This document shows, one piece after another, positions 1 through 8,836 of a stretch of 39,030 nucleotides of DNA. Source of the stretch: a bacterium (GTDB lineage: Bacteria; Zhuqueibacterota; Zhuqueibacteria; Residuimicrobiales; Residuimicrobiaceae); assembly GCA_029554865.1 (NCBI GenBank), contig JAKPUX010000187.1, forward strand, positions 1 through 39,030, written 5' to 3'. The notes below the pieces were generated by a model that saw only the letters and a list, made by a program, of their open reading frames with translations, was not told where the DNA came from and searched no databases. Within the stretch, counting starts at the first letter, position 1; the number at the start of each line of letters is the position of its first letter. The translations under genes were made by a program, and so were the position numbers.

Positions 1-1
1 T

Positions 2-70
2 GAGATTAGCAGGATAATATACGCCCTTAAATTGTACGAACGCTCGATCTTACAGTTACAGGGAAATTGA
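2..70 (+). CDS. possible C-terminal tail of a gene entering from the left
   Basis: One plus-strand frame is open from the window edge and ends at a TGA at 68-70, giving about 22 residues that end in LQLQGN. The residues (IIYALKLYERSI) look protein-like and helical, but nothing can be recognised from so short a piece. It may be the end of a real gene or a chance open frame. No start is visible in the window. Confidence 0.22.
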   Translation, partial: EISRIIYALKLYERSILQLQGN

Positions 71-362
71 AAACGAGGTTGATTGACAGGATTGGGCCGG
101 ATGACAACGACGCTGCTATCCAGGATTGACGCCTTTTCCTCGGCCAGCATTAAAGTCAGACCTGACCCTTGTGTCTATTAGATCAATACCACCCAGTACT
201 TGTATGCTTTTTACATAAAATGAAAGGTGGAGCTGGAGTCAGCATGCGGAATGAATAGACAGCATGGACTGTTGAAACGGATAAAACGTATGCATATTGA
301 AGTGTGGGCCAGGATGGGGATGTATGGATAATCCAGGCAACCAGAACAAAGAGATTTCCGGA
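71..362. other. gene-poor stretch
   Basis: About 290 bases with no convincing gene on either strand. The base composition is more AT-rich than the flanking genes. The only structure noticed is a short palindromic motif near 155-166 (GTCAG, two bases, CTGAC). A minus-strand open frame of 65 codons (183-380) has no ribosome binding site and a composition unlike the real genes here, so it was not called. Confidence 0.4.
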
Positions 363-527
363 ATGGATACAGCAGTGCATGATGCATTAATCAAGACCCC
401 GGCGGCCATCCGGGCCCTGGGCGGAGCCCTCTTCTGCGATCGCCGCTATGACCATGTTTTCGTCTATCACAACGGCGCTGAGACGCATTATGCCGCCCGC
501 GGCTTTCGCGGCCTGTTCAAGGTTTAG
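363..527 (+). CDS. small hypothetical protein (54 aa), possible gene remnant
   Basis: The frame from the ATG at 363 encodes about 54 residues, ending in RGLFKV. Its third codon positions are rich in G and C like the real genes here, unlike the AT-rich DNA upstream, which suggests it is or was coding. The same frame is open further upstream to a TTG at 297, but that part looks less coding-like. A weak purine-rich AAGAG lies before 363. No family was recognised. It sits 39 bases upstream of the SRPBCC gene and could be a short partner of it or the surviving 3' end of a decayed gene. Confidence 0.3.
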   Translation: MDTAVHDALIKTPAAIRALGGALFCDRRYDHVFVYHNGAETHYAARGFRGLFKV

Positions 528-566
528 CACGACAAAGGCCATACCCATCAGGCGAGGAGAATCGAT

Positions 567-1034
567 ATGGATCAAATCAAGGTGAATGACCAGGCACCGG
601 CTTACGCCCTGCACGAGGCAGAAATCAGGGCGCCCATCCAGCTCGTCTGGAGCATATTGACCGGTCTGGCAGAATGGCCGGCATGGAATGAGGGTGTCCA
701 GGAGATGCATCTGCAAGGAGAGGTCGCAGTGGGGACGGAATTCCGCTGGAAGACCGGCGGTATGAAAATTCGTTCACGAATCGAAGAGTTAACCGCGCCG
801 ACGAGAATCGTCTGGTCCGGACGAACGATGGGCATACGGGCGATCCATGTATGGACGCTGACAAAGGCCGACGAGGGTACGAAGGTGCGAACCGAGGAGT
901 CCTTCGAAGGCCTGGTGGTCTCGCTTCTGGCCGGCTCCATGCGAAAGGCCCTGGCCAAAGCTTTGCAGCAGGGCATGGCGGCACTTAAAAAGGAAGCGGA
1001 AAAAAGGGTTCGCGCAGGCTTGAGCAGATCCTGA
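567..1034 (+). CDS. SRPBCC / polyketide-cyclase-type ligand-binding protein
   Basis: A 155-residue protein with the pattern of the SRPBCC (START/Bet v1-like, Polyketide_cyc2) superfamily. It starts with HEAEIRAPIQLVWSILTGL, the usual first strand and helix, followed by WPAWNEGV, a strand-rich middle (TEFRWKTGG, RSRIEEL, RIVWSGR) and a long C-terminal helix (residues about 115-150). Such proteins have a deep hydrophobic pocket and bind or transform small hydrophobic ligands; the specific ligand cannot be read from sequence. A good ribosome binding site (GAGGAGA) precedes the ATG at 567. Its 3' end meets the broken end of the opposing DUF2461 gene, so this junction may have been rearranged. Confidence 0.8.
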   Translation: MDQIKVNDQAPAYALHEAEIRAPIQLVWSILTGLAEWPAWNEGVQEMHLQGEVAVGTEFRWKTGGMKIRSRIEELTAPTRIVWSGRTMGIRAIHVWTLTKADEGTKVRTEESFEGLVVSLLAGSMRKALAKALQQGMAALKKEAEKRVRAGLSRS

Positions 1035-1472
1035 CTTTGTATCCGGCGCCGCTGCGCGGCGGTAGTTCAGCAGCTTTTCACTGGAAAATTCGTAAAGTCC
1101 GCAGTAGAGAGCCAGACTGTTGCCTTCCAGATGTACATAGTAGCCGGGCCGTTCGCGTTTGCCCTGCCATCCGTGCCAGAAAAAGATGCCGAGGTTGGTT
1201 TTGTAGGGACGCTTGTCGCGGCTGAAGCGGGTATCCCGGTGAATGCGAAAGATCGAGCCAGCACCGTTGGGCCGGGGATCGGCCTGCAGATCGGGATAAA
1301 CCGAGTGTAAAGGTTCGCCCATCGCCAGGACAAAGGTTTGCGCCGGCTGTACAACCTCCAACTGGTATCGCTCCCGGTTGGCTTCGAACCAGGCGCGTTC
1401 ATTGTTTTCCTCCAGCTCGTGGAAAAAACTGACCGTATCGCGGCTGAAACCCTGAAAAGTTCTGTTTGTCAT
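1035..1472 (-). pseudogene. truncated DUF2461 (TIGR02453-like) gene
   Basis: Starting at the ATG at 1472 (GAAGG just upstream), the minus strand encodes FQGFSRDTVSFFHELEENN and then IFRIHRDTRFSRDKRPYKTN and a GYYVHLE segment. These are hallmarks of the DUF2461 family, whose function is unknown. Full-length members have about 220 residues. Here recognisable similarity stops after about 145 residues, around LLNYRRAAAPDTKSG. The frame then continues to a stop at 789 only by reading antisense through the SRPBCC gene, giving non-family sequence. The C-terminal third of the family is therefore missing. The likeliest reading is a deletion or insertion that cut the gene. The exact break, somewhere near 1020-1050, is uncertain. 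Confidence 0.7.
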
Positions 1473-1618
1473 GGCCTTCGCGCTCGTTTGAGATAGTTTG
1501 AAAACGCTACTGTGGATGCTGGAGTGTTGAACATCTGCAGGCGTATGGTTTCGGATCGGCACGGCCTGCTCTATTGATTAAAGATACGGAAAATCCCGAA
1601 TTAAAATGAGGTGAGAAT

Positions 1619-2065
1619 ATGAAAGGTATAGCTCTTTTTGGTGGAATTGCCCTGCTCGTCCTGGCCGCCATGGCGGGACTGGTTTTTCTAGTTATCATCC
1701 TGGCCCGGATGATGGGCGGGATCTTTCGCCGCGCCAGCGGTTGGGAAGTTTTGGCCCGGCAGTTCCCCGGGCCAGAACAGGCGCCGGCCGAAACCCGCAC
1801 CGGCGCTGTCAAGGTCGGCAGCGTCTATTTCCGCTACGGACCGCGCTTCGGTCCCACCCCGCAAGGGCTCTATCTGGTCTATAAAAGCGTCTACAGCTAT
1901 CCTTCTCTGCTCATCCCCTGGAACGCCCTGTACAATCCGAAAAAGACGCTGCTCTTCTGGCGCGCCGCACGATCCTATGAGATCGGCAGGCCGGCCGTTA
2001 CCACCCTCACGCTCTGGGAGGAGGTCTGGAAAGGGCTCAAGCCCGATCTCCCCGCAGCAGGGTGA
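1619..2065 (+). CDS. hypothetical single-pass membrane protein
   Basis: A 148-residue protein of unrecognised family. Residues about 4-32 form one strong hydrophobic segment (IALFGGIALLVLAAMAGLVF), followed by a basic stretch (RRASG). This suggests an N-terminal anchor with the remaining 115 residues in the cytoplasm. The soluble part has strand-like pieces (VGSVYFRYGPRF, GLYLVYKSV, SLLIPWNALY) resembling small PH-like membrane-associated domains, but this resemblance is weak. A strong ribosome binding site (GAGGTGAG) precedes the ATG. It converges on the RND pump gene with only 25 bases between stops, and no clear terminator is visible there. Confidence 0.65.
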   Translation: MKGIALFGGIALLVLAAMAGLVFLVIILARMMGGIFRRASGWEVLARQFPGPEQAPAETRTGAVKVGSVYFRYGPRFGPTPQGLYLVYKSVYSYPSLLIPWNALYNPKKTLLFWRAARSYEIGRPAVTTLTLWEEVWKGLKPDLPAAG

Positions 2066-2090
2066 GGGGTCTGCGCATGAGGTGGTGCGG

Positions 2091-5000
2091 TTACTTTTCT
2101 TCGCGCTGCTTTCTGCTGCTGAAGTCGTCGAGAATCGAATAGACCACCGGCACAATGAAGAGGGTAAGCAGGGTGGAGGTGATCAAGCCGCCGATCACCG
2201 CCTGGCCCATCGGGGCACGAAACTCGCTGCCCTCGCCGAGGGCGAAGGCCACCGGGATCATGCCGAAGATCATGGCAAATGTGGTCATCAGGATCGGCCG
2301 CAGCCGGATCGCCCCGGCCTGGATCAACGCTTGCGTCCGCGCCACCCCTTGCCGGCGCAGCTGGTTGGCATAATCGACCAGCAAAATGCCATTCTTGGTT
2401 ACCAAACCCATCAGCATGATGATACCGATCATCGACATCATCGAGAGCGAACTGCCCCACGCCAGCAGCGCCAGCACTGCACCGATCAGCGACATCGGCA
2501 GCGCCAGCATGATCGAGAAGGGATGGATAAAGCTCTCGAACTGGGCGGCGAGCACGATATAGACAAAGATGATCGCCAGCGCCAGGGCCATCAGCATGTT
2601 GGCAAAGGTCTCGGACTGCATCTGCCCCTGTCCCACCACCCCGATGTCATAGCCGGCGGGAATCGCCATCTTGCGGGTCTGCTGCTGTATCCCGCCCATG
2701 ACCTGCCCCAGGGTCTTCTGGTAGGTGTTGGCATCGACGCGAATCTCACGCTGCCGGTCATAACGGTTGATCTTGGAGGGCCCCGAAGCAGGCTGAATCG
2801 CCGCGATATTGCGGATCGGCACCATCAGCCGCTGGCCGTTGCCGATATCCTTGCTGCTCTTGACCAGGAGGTCGCCGACATTCTCCAGTGAGGTGCGGTC
2901 CTCCTTGTTCAGACGGACACGCACATCGAATTGTTCGTCGCCCTCCTGAAATGTGCTGGCGACGTAGCCATCGACCATGGCGCGCGCGGTGGAGGCGATC
3001 AGGGCGACATTGGCGCCAAGGTCGGCGGCCTTTTCACGGTCGATGCGGATGCGCACCTCCGGCTTCGAGGTCTCGAGGCTGTTCTCCACATCCACGGCGC
3101 CCGGGGTCGTGCGCACGATCCGCTCGACCTGGTCGGCCAATCTCTTGAGCACATCGAGATCCTCGCCGCGTACACTCATGATCATCGGCTTCTGGCCGCC
3201 GCCCATGCCCTGCTGGACTGTGAAGCCGATGTTGGCGCCGGGGATGGTTTGCAGCTCGCTGCGCAGTTCGCCGATGATCTGCTCCACTCCCTTGTCGCGC
3301 TGATCCTTCTTGACCAGGTTGGCGAAGACACTGCCCTTGGTCACCGGATCGGTGCCGGCGCCGATGGTCGTCAGCACCATCGTCACCTCGGGCCGCTGGT
3401 GCAGGGCATCCTCGATCTTGTTGCAAATCCGGCTGGTCTGTTCGAGCGAACTGCCGGGCGCTGCTGTGACGGTCACCGTCATCTGGCTCATGTCGAAGCT
3501 GGGCATGAAGGCCGTGGCGAGAAAGCGCATGAGGAAAAGACTGAAGAAAAAGGTCGCCATCGCACCGAAGACCATGGTCTTGCGGTGATGCAGGGACCAG
3601 TCGATTGCCTTTTTGTATTTCTCGGCCAGGACCTCAAAGAAATGGTTGAACCAGTAGAGGCCGCGGCGCAGTGGCGAGCCGGTATTGGTCAGCTCCTCAT
3701 CTTCCTCCCGCAGCCAGCGCGAGGAGAGCATCGGCGTCAGGGTGAAGGCGACGAAGAGCGAGACCAGCACGGCCGCCGAGACGGTGATGCCGAACTGGTA
3801 AAAGAAGCGGCCGGCGATACCGGGCATAAAGGCCACCGGCACAAAGACCGCGACGATGGTGAAGGTGGTGGCCATGACCGCCAGGCCGATCTCGCCGGTC
3901 GCCTTGCGCGCCGCCTCCATCGGGCTCTCCCCCTTCATCAGATGCCGGTAGATATTCTCGATGACCACGATGGCGTCGTCGATCAGCAACCCCACTGCCA
4001 GCGAGAGGGCCAGCAGGGTGAGGATGTTCAGAGTGAATTTGAGCGCAAACATGATGATAAAGCTGGCGATGATCGAGGTCGGCAGAGCGATGGCGCTGAT
4101 CAGCGTCGGCCGGTGGTTGGCCAAAAAGAGGAAGACCACGATCACGGCCAGCAAGCCGCCGTAGATGATGTCAAATAGGACATCCCGTACCGAATCGCGG
4201 ATGAAGGTGCTGTTGTCGCGCACCGTCGCCAGCTGAATGTGCGGCGGCAGTTCCTTGCGGATCGCACCGATCTGGGCGGTCACGCCGTCCGCCACCCGCA
4301 CGGTGTTGCTCCCCGATTGCTTGAGAATGCTCAGGACCACCGCGGCATTGCCGTCAACGCGCGAGAGACTCGTGCGCTCCTTGATCCCGTCCACCACTGT
4401 GGCGATCTCGCTGAGGTAGACGGGCTTGCCACCGGGGGAGGCAACGATGACCTTGTCAAAATCGGCGACATCGGTGTATTTGCCGGTGGTGCGCAAGAGG
4501 ATCTGGCGCTCCCCCTGAATCAGATTGCCTGCCGGCACCTCGACATTGGCTGCCGCGATCGCCTGCACTACCTCCTGGATCGAAAGGTTGTAGGCTTGCA
4601 GCCGGGCGGCATCTACCTGAATTTCGATCTCGCGCTCGGCGCCGCCGACCAGATCGACGCGGCCGACCCCGGGCACGTTTTCGAGCCGTTTCCTGACCAC
4701 ATCCTTGGCAAAGGTGGTGAGCTCCTTGTCGCCCAGGCTCCCCGAGAGGGCCAGGGTGTAGATCGGTGTACTCGCCGGATCGATGCGCTGGATCACCGGA
4801 TCCTCGATATCGTCGGGGAGATTGGCGCGGATCGCCGCGATCTTTTCACGCACCTCCTGGGCCGCCTGCTTGCCGTCCACCTCCAGCTTGAACTGGATGA
4901 TGACGATCGAGACATTCTCCTGCGATATCGACTGGATATGATCGAGCCCGCCGATGGTGTTGACGGCGTCCTCGATTTTTTTGGTGACAACGGTTTCGAT

Positions 5001-5174
5001 CTGTTCCGGACCCGCTCCCGGCAGTACCGTCGTGGCGGTCACATAGGGAAAGTCGATATCCGGGAATTGATCAATATTGAGTTTCATATAGGAAAAGAGG
5101 CCCAGCACGAGCAGCGCCAGGATCATCATAGTCGCAAAGACCGGGCGCTCAATGGAGACATCAGCTAATTTCAT
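2091..5174 (-). CDS. RND (HAE1/AcrB-type) multidrug efflux permease
   Basis: A 1027-residue inner-membrane pump, the usual length for the hydrophobe/amphiphile efflux RND family. It begins with the family's first transmembrane helix after [10 protein letters not shown], then has the porter-domain signature [19 protein letters not shown]. Around residues 395-410 it carries [13 protein letters not shown], whose paired Asp residues form the proton-relay site in TM4. Two repeated halves, each with a large periplasmic loop and a six-helix bundle, are visible. The second half includes [20 protein letters not shown] and [15 protein letters not shown]. Such pumps expel drugs, bile salts or solvents using the proton gradient. 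It is the last gene of a TetR-TolC-adaptor-RND operon, so the tripartite complex is complete. GGAG lies upstream of the ATG. The exported substrate is not predictable. Confidence 0.96.
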   Translation of the reverse strand: MKLADVSIERPVFATMMILALLVLGLFSYMKLNIDQFPDIDFPYVTATTVLPGAGPEQIETVVTKKIEDAVNTIGGLDHIQSISQENVSIVIIQFKLEVDGKQAAQEVREKIAAIRANLPDDIEDPVIQRIDPASTPIYTLALSGSLGDKELTTFAKDVVRKRLENVPGVGRVDLVGGAEREIEIQVDAARLQAYNLSIQEVVQAIAAANVEVPAGNLIQGERQILLRTTGKYTDVADFDKVIVASPGGKPVYLSEIATVVDGIKERTSLSRVDGNAAVVLSILKQSGSNTVRVADGVTAQIGAIRKELPPHIQLATVRDNSTFIRDSVRDVLFDIIYGGLLAVIVVFLFLANHRPTLISAIALPTSIIASFIIMFALKFTLNILTLLALSLAVGLLIDDAIVVIENIYRHLMKGESPMEAARKATGEIGLAVMATTFTIVAVFVPVAFMPGIAGRFFYQFGITVSAAVLVSLFVAFTLTPMLSSRWLREEDEELTNTGSPLRRGLYWFNHFFEVLAEKYKKAIDWSLHHRKTMVFGAMATFFFSLFLMRFLATAFMPSFDMSQMTVTVTAAPGSSLEQTSRICNKIEDALHQRPEVTMVLTTIGAGTDPVTKGSVFANLVKKDQRDKGVEQIIGELRSELQTIPGANIGFTVQQGMGGGQKPMIMSVRGEDLDVLKRLADQVERIVRTTPGAVDVENSLETSKPEVRIRIDREKAADLGANVALIASTARAMVDGYVASTFQEGDEQFDVRVRLNKEDRTSLENVGDLLVKSSKDIGNGQRLMVPIRNIAAIQPASGPSKINRYDRQREIRVDANTYQKTLGQVMGGIQQQTRKMAIPAGYDIGVVGQGQMQSETFANMLMALALAIIFVYIVLAAQFESFIHPFSIMLALPMSLIGAVLALLAWGSSLSMMSMIGIIMLMGLVTKNGILLVDYANQLRRQGVARTQALIQAGAIRLRPILMTTFAMIFGMIPVAFALGEGSEFRAPMGQAVIGGLITSTLLTLFIVPVVYSILDDFSSRKQREEK

Positions 5175-5210
5175 CGAAAGGTCTACTCCTTCTTATCAGC
5201 AGTGGTAGCG

Positions 5211-6278
5211 TCATTGCAGAGCGGGGGTGACAGCCACCAGGCTGCTATCGCGCAAATTGGTGGCGCCGGTGGTCACGACGGTCTCCTGCTCGGTCACACC
5301 CTCGAGAATCTCAACCCGGGCGCCGTCCGAAATGCCGGTGCGGACAGGCTGCGGAATGGCCCGGCCGCCGACCACCTTGTAGACCCTGCTCGTCAATCCA
5401 TCGCTGAGAATCGCAGCGGCCGGGACGACCAGGGCATTATTGCGTGGGGAGATCGTCACCGCCACCTTGCAGAACATCCCGGGGCGGTACCACTGATCCG
5501 CCGTGTTGGGGAAGAGGGCCTTGATCTCGAAGGAGCGCGAACGCACATCGGCCGAACGCGAGATCTGCACGATCTTGCCCTGCGCCCGTCCCTCCGGCCC
5601 GCCCTCGGACCAGATCTCGACGCTCTGGCCCGCGGCGAGCTGCATGACATCGGCCTCGTTGATGCTGAAGATGACCTTCATCCGGTGGATGTCGGCCACG
5701 GTGGCCAGCACTGCACCCGGCTGGGCCAGATCACCCAGATTGACATTGAGGGCGGTGACCACCCCCGAGATCGGGGAGACCAGCTCGACCGCACTGCGCG
5801 CCGCCTCGAAATTGGCGCGGGCGATATCAAAAGCGGTCTGCGTGCCGTCCAGCAGCTGCTGCGAAATCGCGCCCTCGGCCAGCAGCGCCTTCATCCGCTC
5901 CAGGTTCTTCTCTGCGTTCTTGTAGTTCGCTTCGGCCTGATAGTATTGCGAGGTGGTGCCGCTTTTGTCGAGCGCGATCACGGTCCGGCCCTTCTGGACC
6001 GATTGCCCGACACTGCCATTGATGGCCGTGATGCGCTCCGAAATCTTGGCGACGATATTCGCCTGGGCTTCGCCCTCGAGTGTACCGGTGTAGCTCTTGG
6101 TTACCGCCAGCGACTGGCGCTCGACCCGGGCGGTCTCCACCGGTACGACCTCGACGCCGCGGTTCACGGGATTCGCCACAGCGGCCTTTTCCGCTCTGCC
6201 GCAACCACCCATCAGCGCCAGGGCTGAAAAGGCCGAAATCAGGATCAATCCAAACACTAATAATGATCTTCTTTTCAT
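5211..6278 (-). CDS. RND periplasmic adaptor (membrane fusion protein), likely lipoprotein
   Basis: About 355 residues. The ATG at 6278 is preferred over upstream starts because it begins directly with a signal peptide: MKRRS, a hydrophobic core, then ALMGGC. The Cys at about residue 26 makes a plausible lipobox, as in AcrA-type adaptors. The HlyD/MFP pattern follows: a barrel/lipoyl half (EGEAQANIVAKISERI, GSVGQSVQKGRTVIALD), an alpha-hairpin (residues about 105-150), then LVSPISGVVTALNVNLGDL completing the lipoyl domain, and a beta-barrel with membrane-proximal domain. It bridges the RND pump and the outer-membrane channel. The gene lies 36 bases before the pump gene and 37 bases after the TolC gene, so co-transcription is expected. 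Confidence 0.93.
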   Translation of the reverse strand: MKRRSLLVFGLILISAFSALALMGGCGRAEKAAVANPVNRGVEVVPVETARVERQSLAVTKSYTGTLEGEAQANIVAKISERITAINGSVGQSVQKGRTVIALDKSGTTSQYYQAEANYKNAEKNLERMKALLAEGAISQQLLDGTQTAFDIARANFEAARSAVELVSPISGVVTALNVNLGDLAQPGAVLATVADIHRMKVIFSINEADVMQLAAGQSVEIWSEGGPEGRAQGKIVQISRSADVRSRSFEIKALFPNTADQWYRPGMFCKVAVTISPRNNALVVPAAAILSDGLTSRVYKVVGGRAIPQPVRTGISDGARVEILEGVTEQETVVTTGATNLRDSSLVAVTPALQ

Positions 6279-6315
6279 TGTATTAACTCCACTTGATGTC
6301 TGGTGAATGAAGAGG

Positions 6316-7677
6316 TCAACGACTGGTTCCGGTGGCAAACTCCCACTCGGTCTTGCTGACCAAATAGTCATAAAGCGCCTGGGCATAGTTGGTCTGACTG
6401 CGGGTCATCGCCACCTGGGCGTCAAGCAGCTCCAGCTGGGTGCCGACGCCGCTCTTGAAGCGGGTCTGGGCAATGCGCACCGCTTTCTGCGCCTGCTCGA
6501 TGGTTTTTTCCTGCCCGCTCATCCGCTGGCGCGCTTCGGCCATGCGCAGCGCGCCGGCCTGGATCTGCACCCTCAGCCCCTCCTCCATCTTGAGGCGGTT
6601 GTAACGCACCTTGTTACGCTCCACCTTGGCCTGCTGCACCCGGTTCCTGGTACGAAAGCCGTCGAAGAGGGGATAGGAGAGCGAAACCCCGGCATTGACC
6701 GTATTGGCCCAGTTGTAATTGCCGAACTTGAAGGTGTTGTCCTGCGACTGCCAGATATAGCTGCCGACGGCGTAAAGGGTCGGAAAGTTGCCTGCCTTCT
6801 CGAACGAGATGTTGCGGTCCAGCATCTGCTCCTGCAGGCTCAACTGCTTGATGGCCGGATTGACCGCAAGGGCTTGCGCTTCGGCCTGCTTGGCGACCTC
6901 CGCGGGCAGCTCTTCATAGCTCAGCTCCCCAGCAATGACCACAGGCTGATCGAGGGGGATCGCCAGCAGATTTTTGAGGGCATTGACCGCCAGCTGATAG
7001 CCGTTTTCTGCAGAGATCACCAGCGGCTCGGTATTGGCCAGCTGCACCTCGGCGCGGATCAGATCGTACTCGGCGGCGGCGCCGACACGATACTGCGCCT
7101 GGATATTGGTATAGTTGGCTTGGATGACCTCCAGACCCTGACGGTTGGCCTCGACCAGCTTTTGGGCGAGCAGGATCTGATAGTAAGCCTTGCGGGTGTC
7201 ACGGACGACCGCTTGCTGGGCGGCGCTGTATGATTCAGCGGCCAGCTGACGGTAGGTTTTGGCGATTTGCAGGGCAACCCCCACCTTGCGGCTAAAGAGC
7301 GCCTGAGAGAGCTGCACCGCGCCGGAGTAGGCATTGTTGGAGCCGATTTCGAAGAGCAGGGTCTTGTCGGTCGGATTGATGGCATTGCCGGGCGGCAGAA
7401 ACATCACCTGCTTTTTGATGTAGCGCATGTACTGCCCGGATGCGGTGAGCTGGGGAAAGGCCCCGGACTTGGCTTCGCCGACCTGGGCGTTCGCCTTGAC
7501 GCGTTCCTCGCCGGCGATCATCAGATCGCGGTTCTGGTGCAAGGCCATGGCGATTGCCTGCTCAATGCTCAGCACCAGGGTGTCCCTGGCGGCTGGAAGC
7601 GGTGCAGCCTGGAATGCCTGACTGCGGCTCATGAGAATGGCAAGCAAGAAAATGAGTGTGACACGAATCCTGAACAT
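6316..7677 (-). CDS. TolC-family outer-membrane efflux channel
   Basis: A 453-residue protein with an N-terminal signal peptide (MFRIRVTLIFLLAILMSRSQA) and two outer-membrane efflux protein repeats. The first begins LSIEQAIAMALHQNRDLMIA; the second begins about residue 245 with AQALAVNPAIKQLSLQEQML. Long amphipathic helices (RIAQTRFKSGVGTQLELLDA, followed by SQTNYAQALYDYLV) are typical of the periplasmic tunnel. It would trimerise to form the exit duct for the RND pump encoded by the following two genes. It starts only 8 bases after the TetR gene stop, so regulator and channel are probably on one transcript. Confidence 0.94.
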   Translation of the reverse strand: MFRIRVTLIFLLAILMSRSQAFQAAPLPAARDTLVLSIEQAIAMALHQNRDLMIAGEERVKANAQVGEAKSGAFPQLTASGQYMRYIKKQVMFLPPGNAINPTDKTLLFEIGSNNAYSGAVQLSQALFSRKVGVALQIAKTYRQLAAESYSAAQQAVVRDTRKAYYQILLAQKLVEANRQGLEVIQANYTNIQAQYRVGAAAEYDLIRAEVQLANTEPLVISAENGYQLAVNALKNLLAIPLDQPVVIAGELSYEELPAEVAKQAEAQALAVNPAIKQLSLQEQMLDRNISFEKAGNFPTLYAVGSYIWQSQDNTFKFGNYNWANTVNAGVSLSYPLFDGFRTRNRVQQAKVERNKVRYNRLKMEEGLRVQIQAGALRMAEARQRMSGQEKTIEQAQKAVRIAQTRFKSGVGTQLELLDAQVAMTRSQTNYAQALYDYLVSKTEWEFATGTSR

Positions 7678-7685
7678 TGCGGGAT

Positions 7686-8288
7686 TTATCCTTGGTTGGG
7701 TTTTCCGATTCCGTTAAAAAAGATGGTGGTGATCATGTCGGCTGCCTGTTCAATCTCCTCCTCGGGCATCGAATGCAAGGGGCCGAACCGGGTCATGTTG
7801 TAGGTGCGCACCATCCCATCGAAGAGAATAGCCAGCGCCATAGGATCATAACGACAGGCGCCGTGCTGCTCCTGCTCCGACCGGATCGTCAGGCCGATAA
7901 TCTGCCAGACTTTTTGCATGACGGCAGCGTAACGGGCCAGGAAAGGCTTTCTTTTCTCCTGACTGATCTGATGGATCTGGTGCATGACCAGGGCGATCAA
8001 CTTGGCATTGTCTCTGGAATAGTGAACCATGGTGCCGGCATAGACCGCCAGGCGCTGACGGCCCTCACCCTCGCCCTCGCTCAGGGTGGTGCGAGCGATG
8101 GTGTCGAGCTCGCCGATCAGCTGGTCAAAGATAGCGAGGAAGAGATCCTCCTTGGAGTCAAAATAGTTGTAGATGGTACCCTTGCCGAACTCGGCGTGGC
8201 GTGCGATCTCCTCCAGGGTGGTCTCGTGATAGCCCTGGCGGAGGAAAAGCTCACGGGCAGCGGTGAGAATATCCTGCTGTCGCGCCAA
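7686..8288 (-). CDS. TetR/AcrR-family transcriptional repressor of the efflux operon
   Basis: A 200-residue TetR-family regulator. Residues about 5-50 form the N-terminal DNA-binding domain (ILTAARELFLRQGYHETTLE, then EIARHAEFGKGTIYNYFDSK with the helix-turn-helix). The remaining two thirds is a helical ligand-binding and dimerisation domain. The start is a TTG at 8288, because an in-frame stop (TAG) lies a few codons upstream and no ATG is available. It is the first gene of the TolC-adaptor-RND operon, and a palindrome 63 bases upstream (8351-8366) is a likely operator. It therefore probably represses its own transcription and that of the pump until a ligand binds. This regulatory reading is inferred from gene order and the palindrome. 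Confidence 0.92.
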   Translation of the reverse strand: MARQQDILTAARELFLRQGYHETTLEEIARHAEFGKGTIYNYFDSKEDLFLAIFDQLIGELDTIARTTLSEGEGEGRQRLAVYAGTMVHYSRDNAKLIALVMHQIHQISQEKRKPFLARYAAVMQKVWQIIGLTIRSEQEQHGACRYDPMALAILFDGMVRTYNMTRFGPLHSMPEEEIEQAADMITTIFFNGIGKPNQG

Positions 8289-8635
8289 TCTTTCTCGCTA
8301 CTTGCGGCATAAAGGGAGCCTGGACATGACAGACCTCATTGGTTTTATAAATGACTAATTGGTCATATTATGGATAACAAGTCATAATTTACAACTCCTG
8401 CCAGATATATACAAGCAATATTTTTCCATAATAGAGAGCTTGAGGATTTTGGCCATGTGGCACCGGCTTTTAATTTCCTTTGAACGTCCGTGCATGGTGG
8501 TACAGGATTGCGTTCAGATCGGAGTCCGGCAAGCCCGGCAACCATGCTGTACTGACCAAATGACGAAACTTGACATAATTCGGCACGTATTATTACACAT
8601 GATGATTACAGATGGGCTTGATCGGGACAGCAACC
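8289..8635. other. divergent intergenic region between efflux operon and lipoprotein genes
   Basis: About 350 bases without a convincing gene. Besides the TetR-type palindrome, it holds a consensus -35 box TTGACA at 8570-8575 on the plus strand. The best -10 positions (around 8593-8599) are poor. Open frames in this stretch lack ribosome binding sites and have an AT-rich composition unlike the coding DNA of the window. Confidence 0.4.
8351..8366. promoter_or_regulatory. putative TetR-type operator palindrome
   Basis: ATGACTAATTGGTCAT is an inverted repeat with only one mismatched pair (positions 8356 and 8361), centred on AATT. Its size and form match operators bound by TetR-family dimers, and it lies 63 bases upstream of the TetR start. 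A second, looser repeat (ATTATG, ten bases, CATAAT at 8367-8388) adjoins it. Autorepression of the efflux operon is the natural inference. Confidence 0.6.
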
Positions 8636-8836
8636 ATGCCGGATATTTGTTCTGCAGCGCTGGCGAGGGAGAGAGAAGGACGGGAAAAGAAAAAAACCGA
8701 TCCCACCCAAGCTGCTCATGAAATACTGCAGATTCTTTGGCAGGACGGCCCTGATATGGTGCACGCGGTCAACGAAACGCTGGATTACAAGATCATCTTT
8801 CTATTAAACGGCGAGGAACTTAATGAAAAAGAATAG
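8636..8836 (+). CDS. small hypothetical protein overlapping the lipoprotein gene
   Basis: A frame of 66 codons starts with ATG at 8636 (an in-frame ATG also lies at 8612) and ends 14 bases inside the next gene. The product is charged, with a run of basic and acidic residues (REREGREKKK) and a helical segment (AAHEILQILWQDGPDMVHAV). The overlap would allow translational coupling with the lipoprotein, whose ribosome binding site (GGCGAGGA) lies inside this frame. No family was recognised, and the ribosome binding site of this small gene is weak. It may be a real small gene, a decayed remnant or chance. Confidence 0.35.
   Translation: MPDICSAALAREREGREKKKTDPTQAAHEILQILWQDGPDMVHAVNETLDYKIIFLLNGEELNEKE

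Noticed and set aside
183-380. 65-codon minus-strand frame at the left end
   Set aside because: No ribosome binding site, unusual composition (many Cys, His, Ser) and no similarity to any known pattern.
2931-4178. 415-codon plus-strand frame inside the RND gene
   Set aside because: Antisense to the pump; rich in His, Asp and Gly from the reversed codons, with no recognisable domain.
8363-8545. 60-codon minus-strand frame upstream of the TetR gene
   Set aside because: AT-rich, covers the operator region, and has no ribosome binding site or coding-like codon use.
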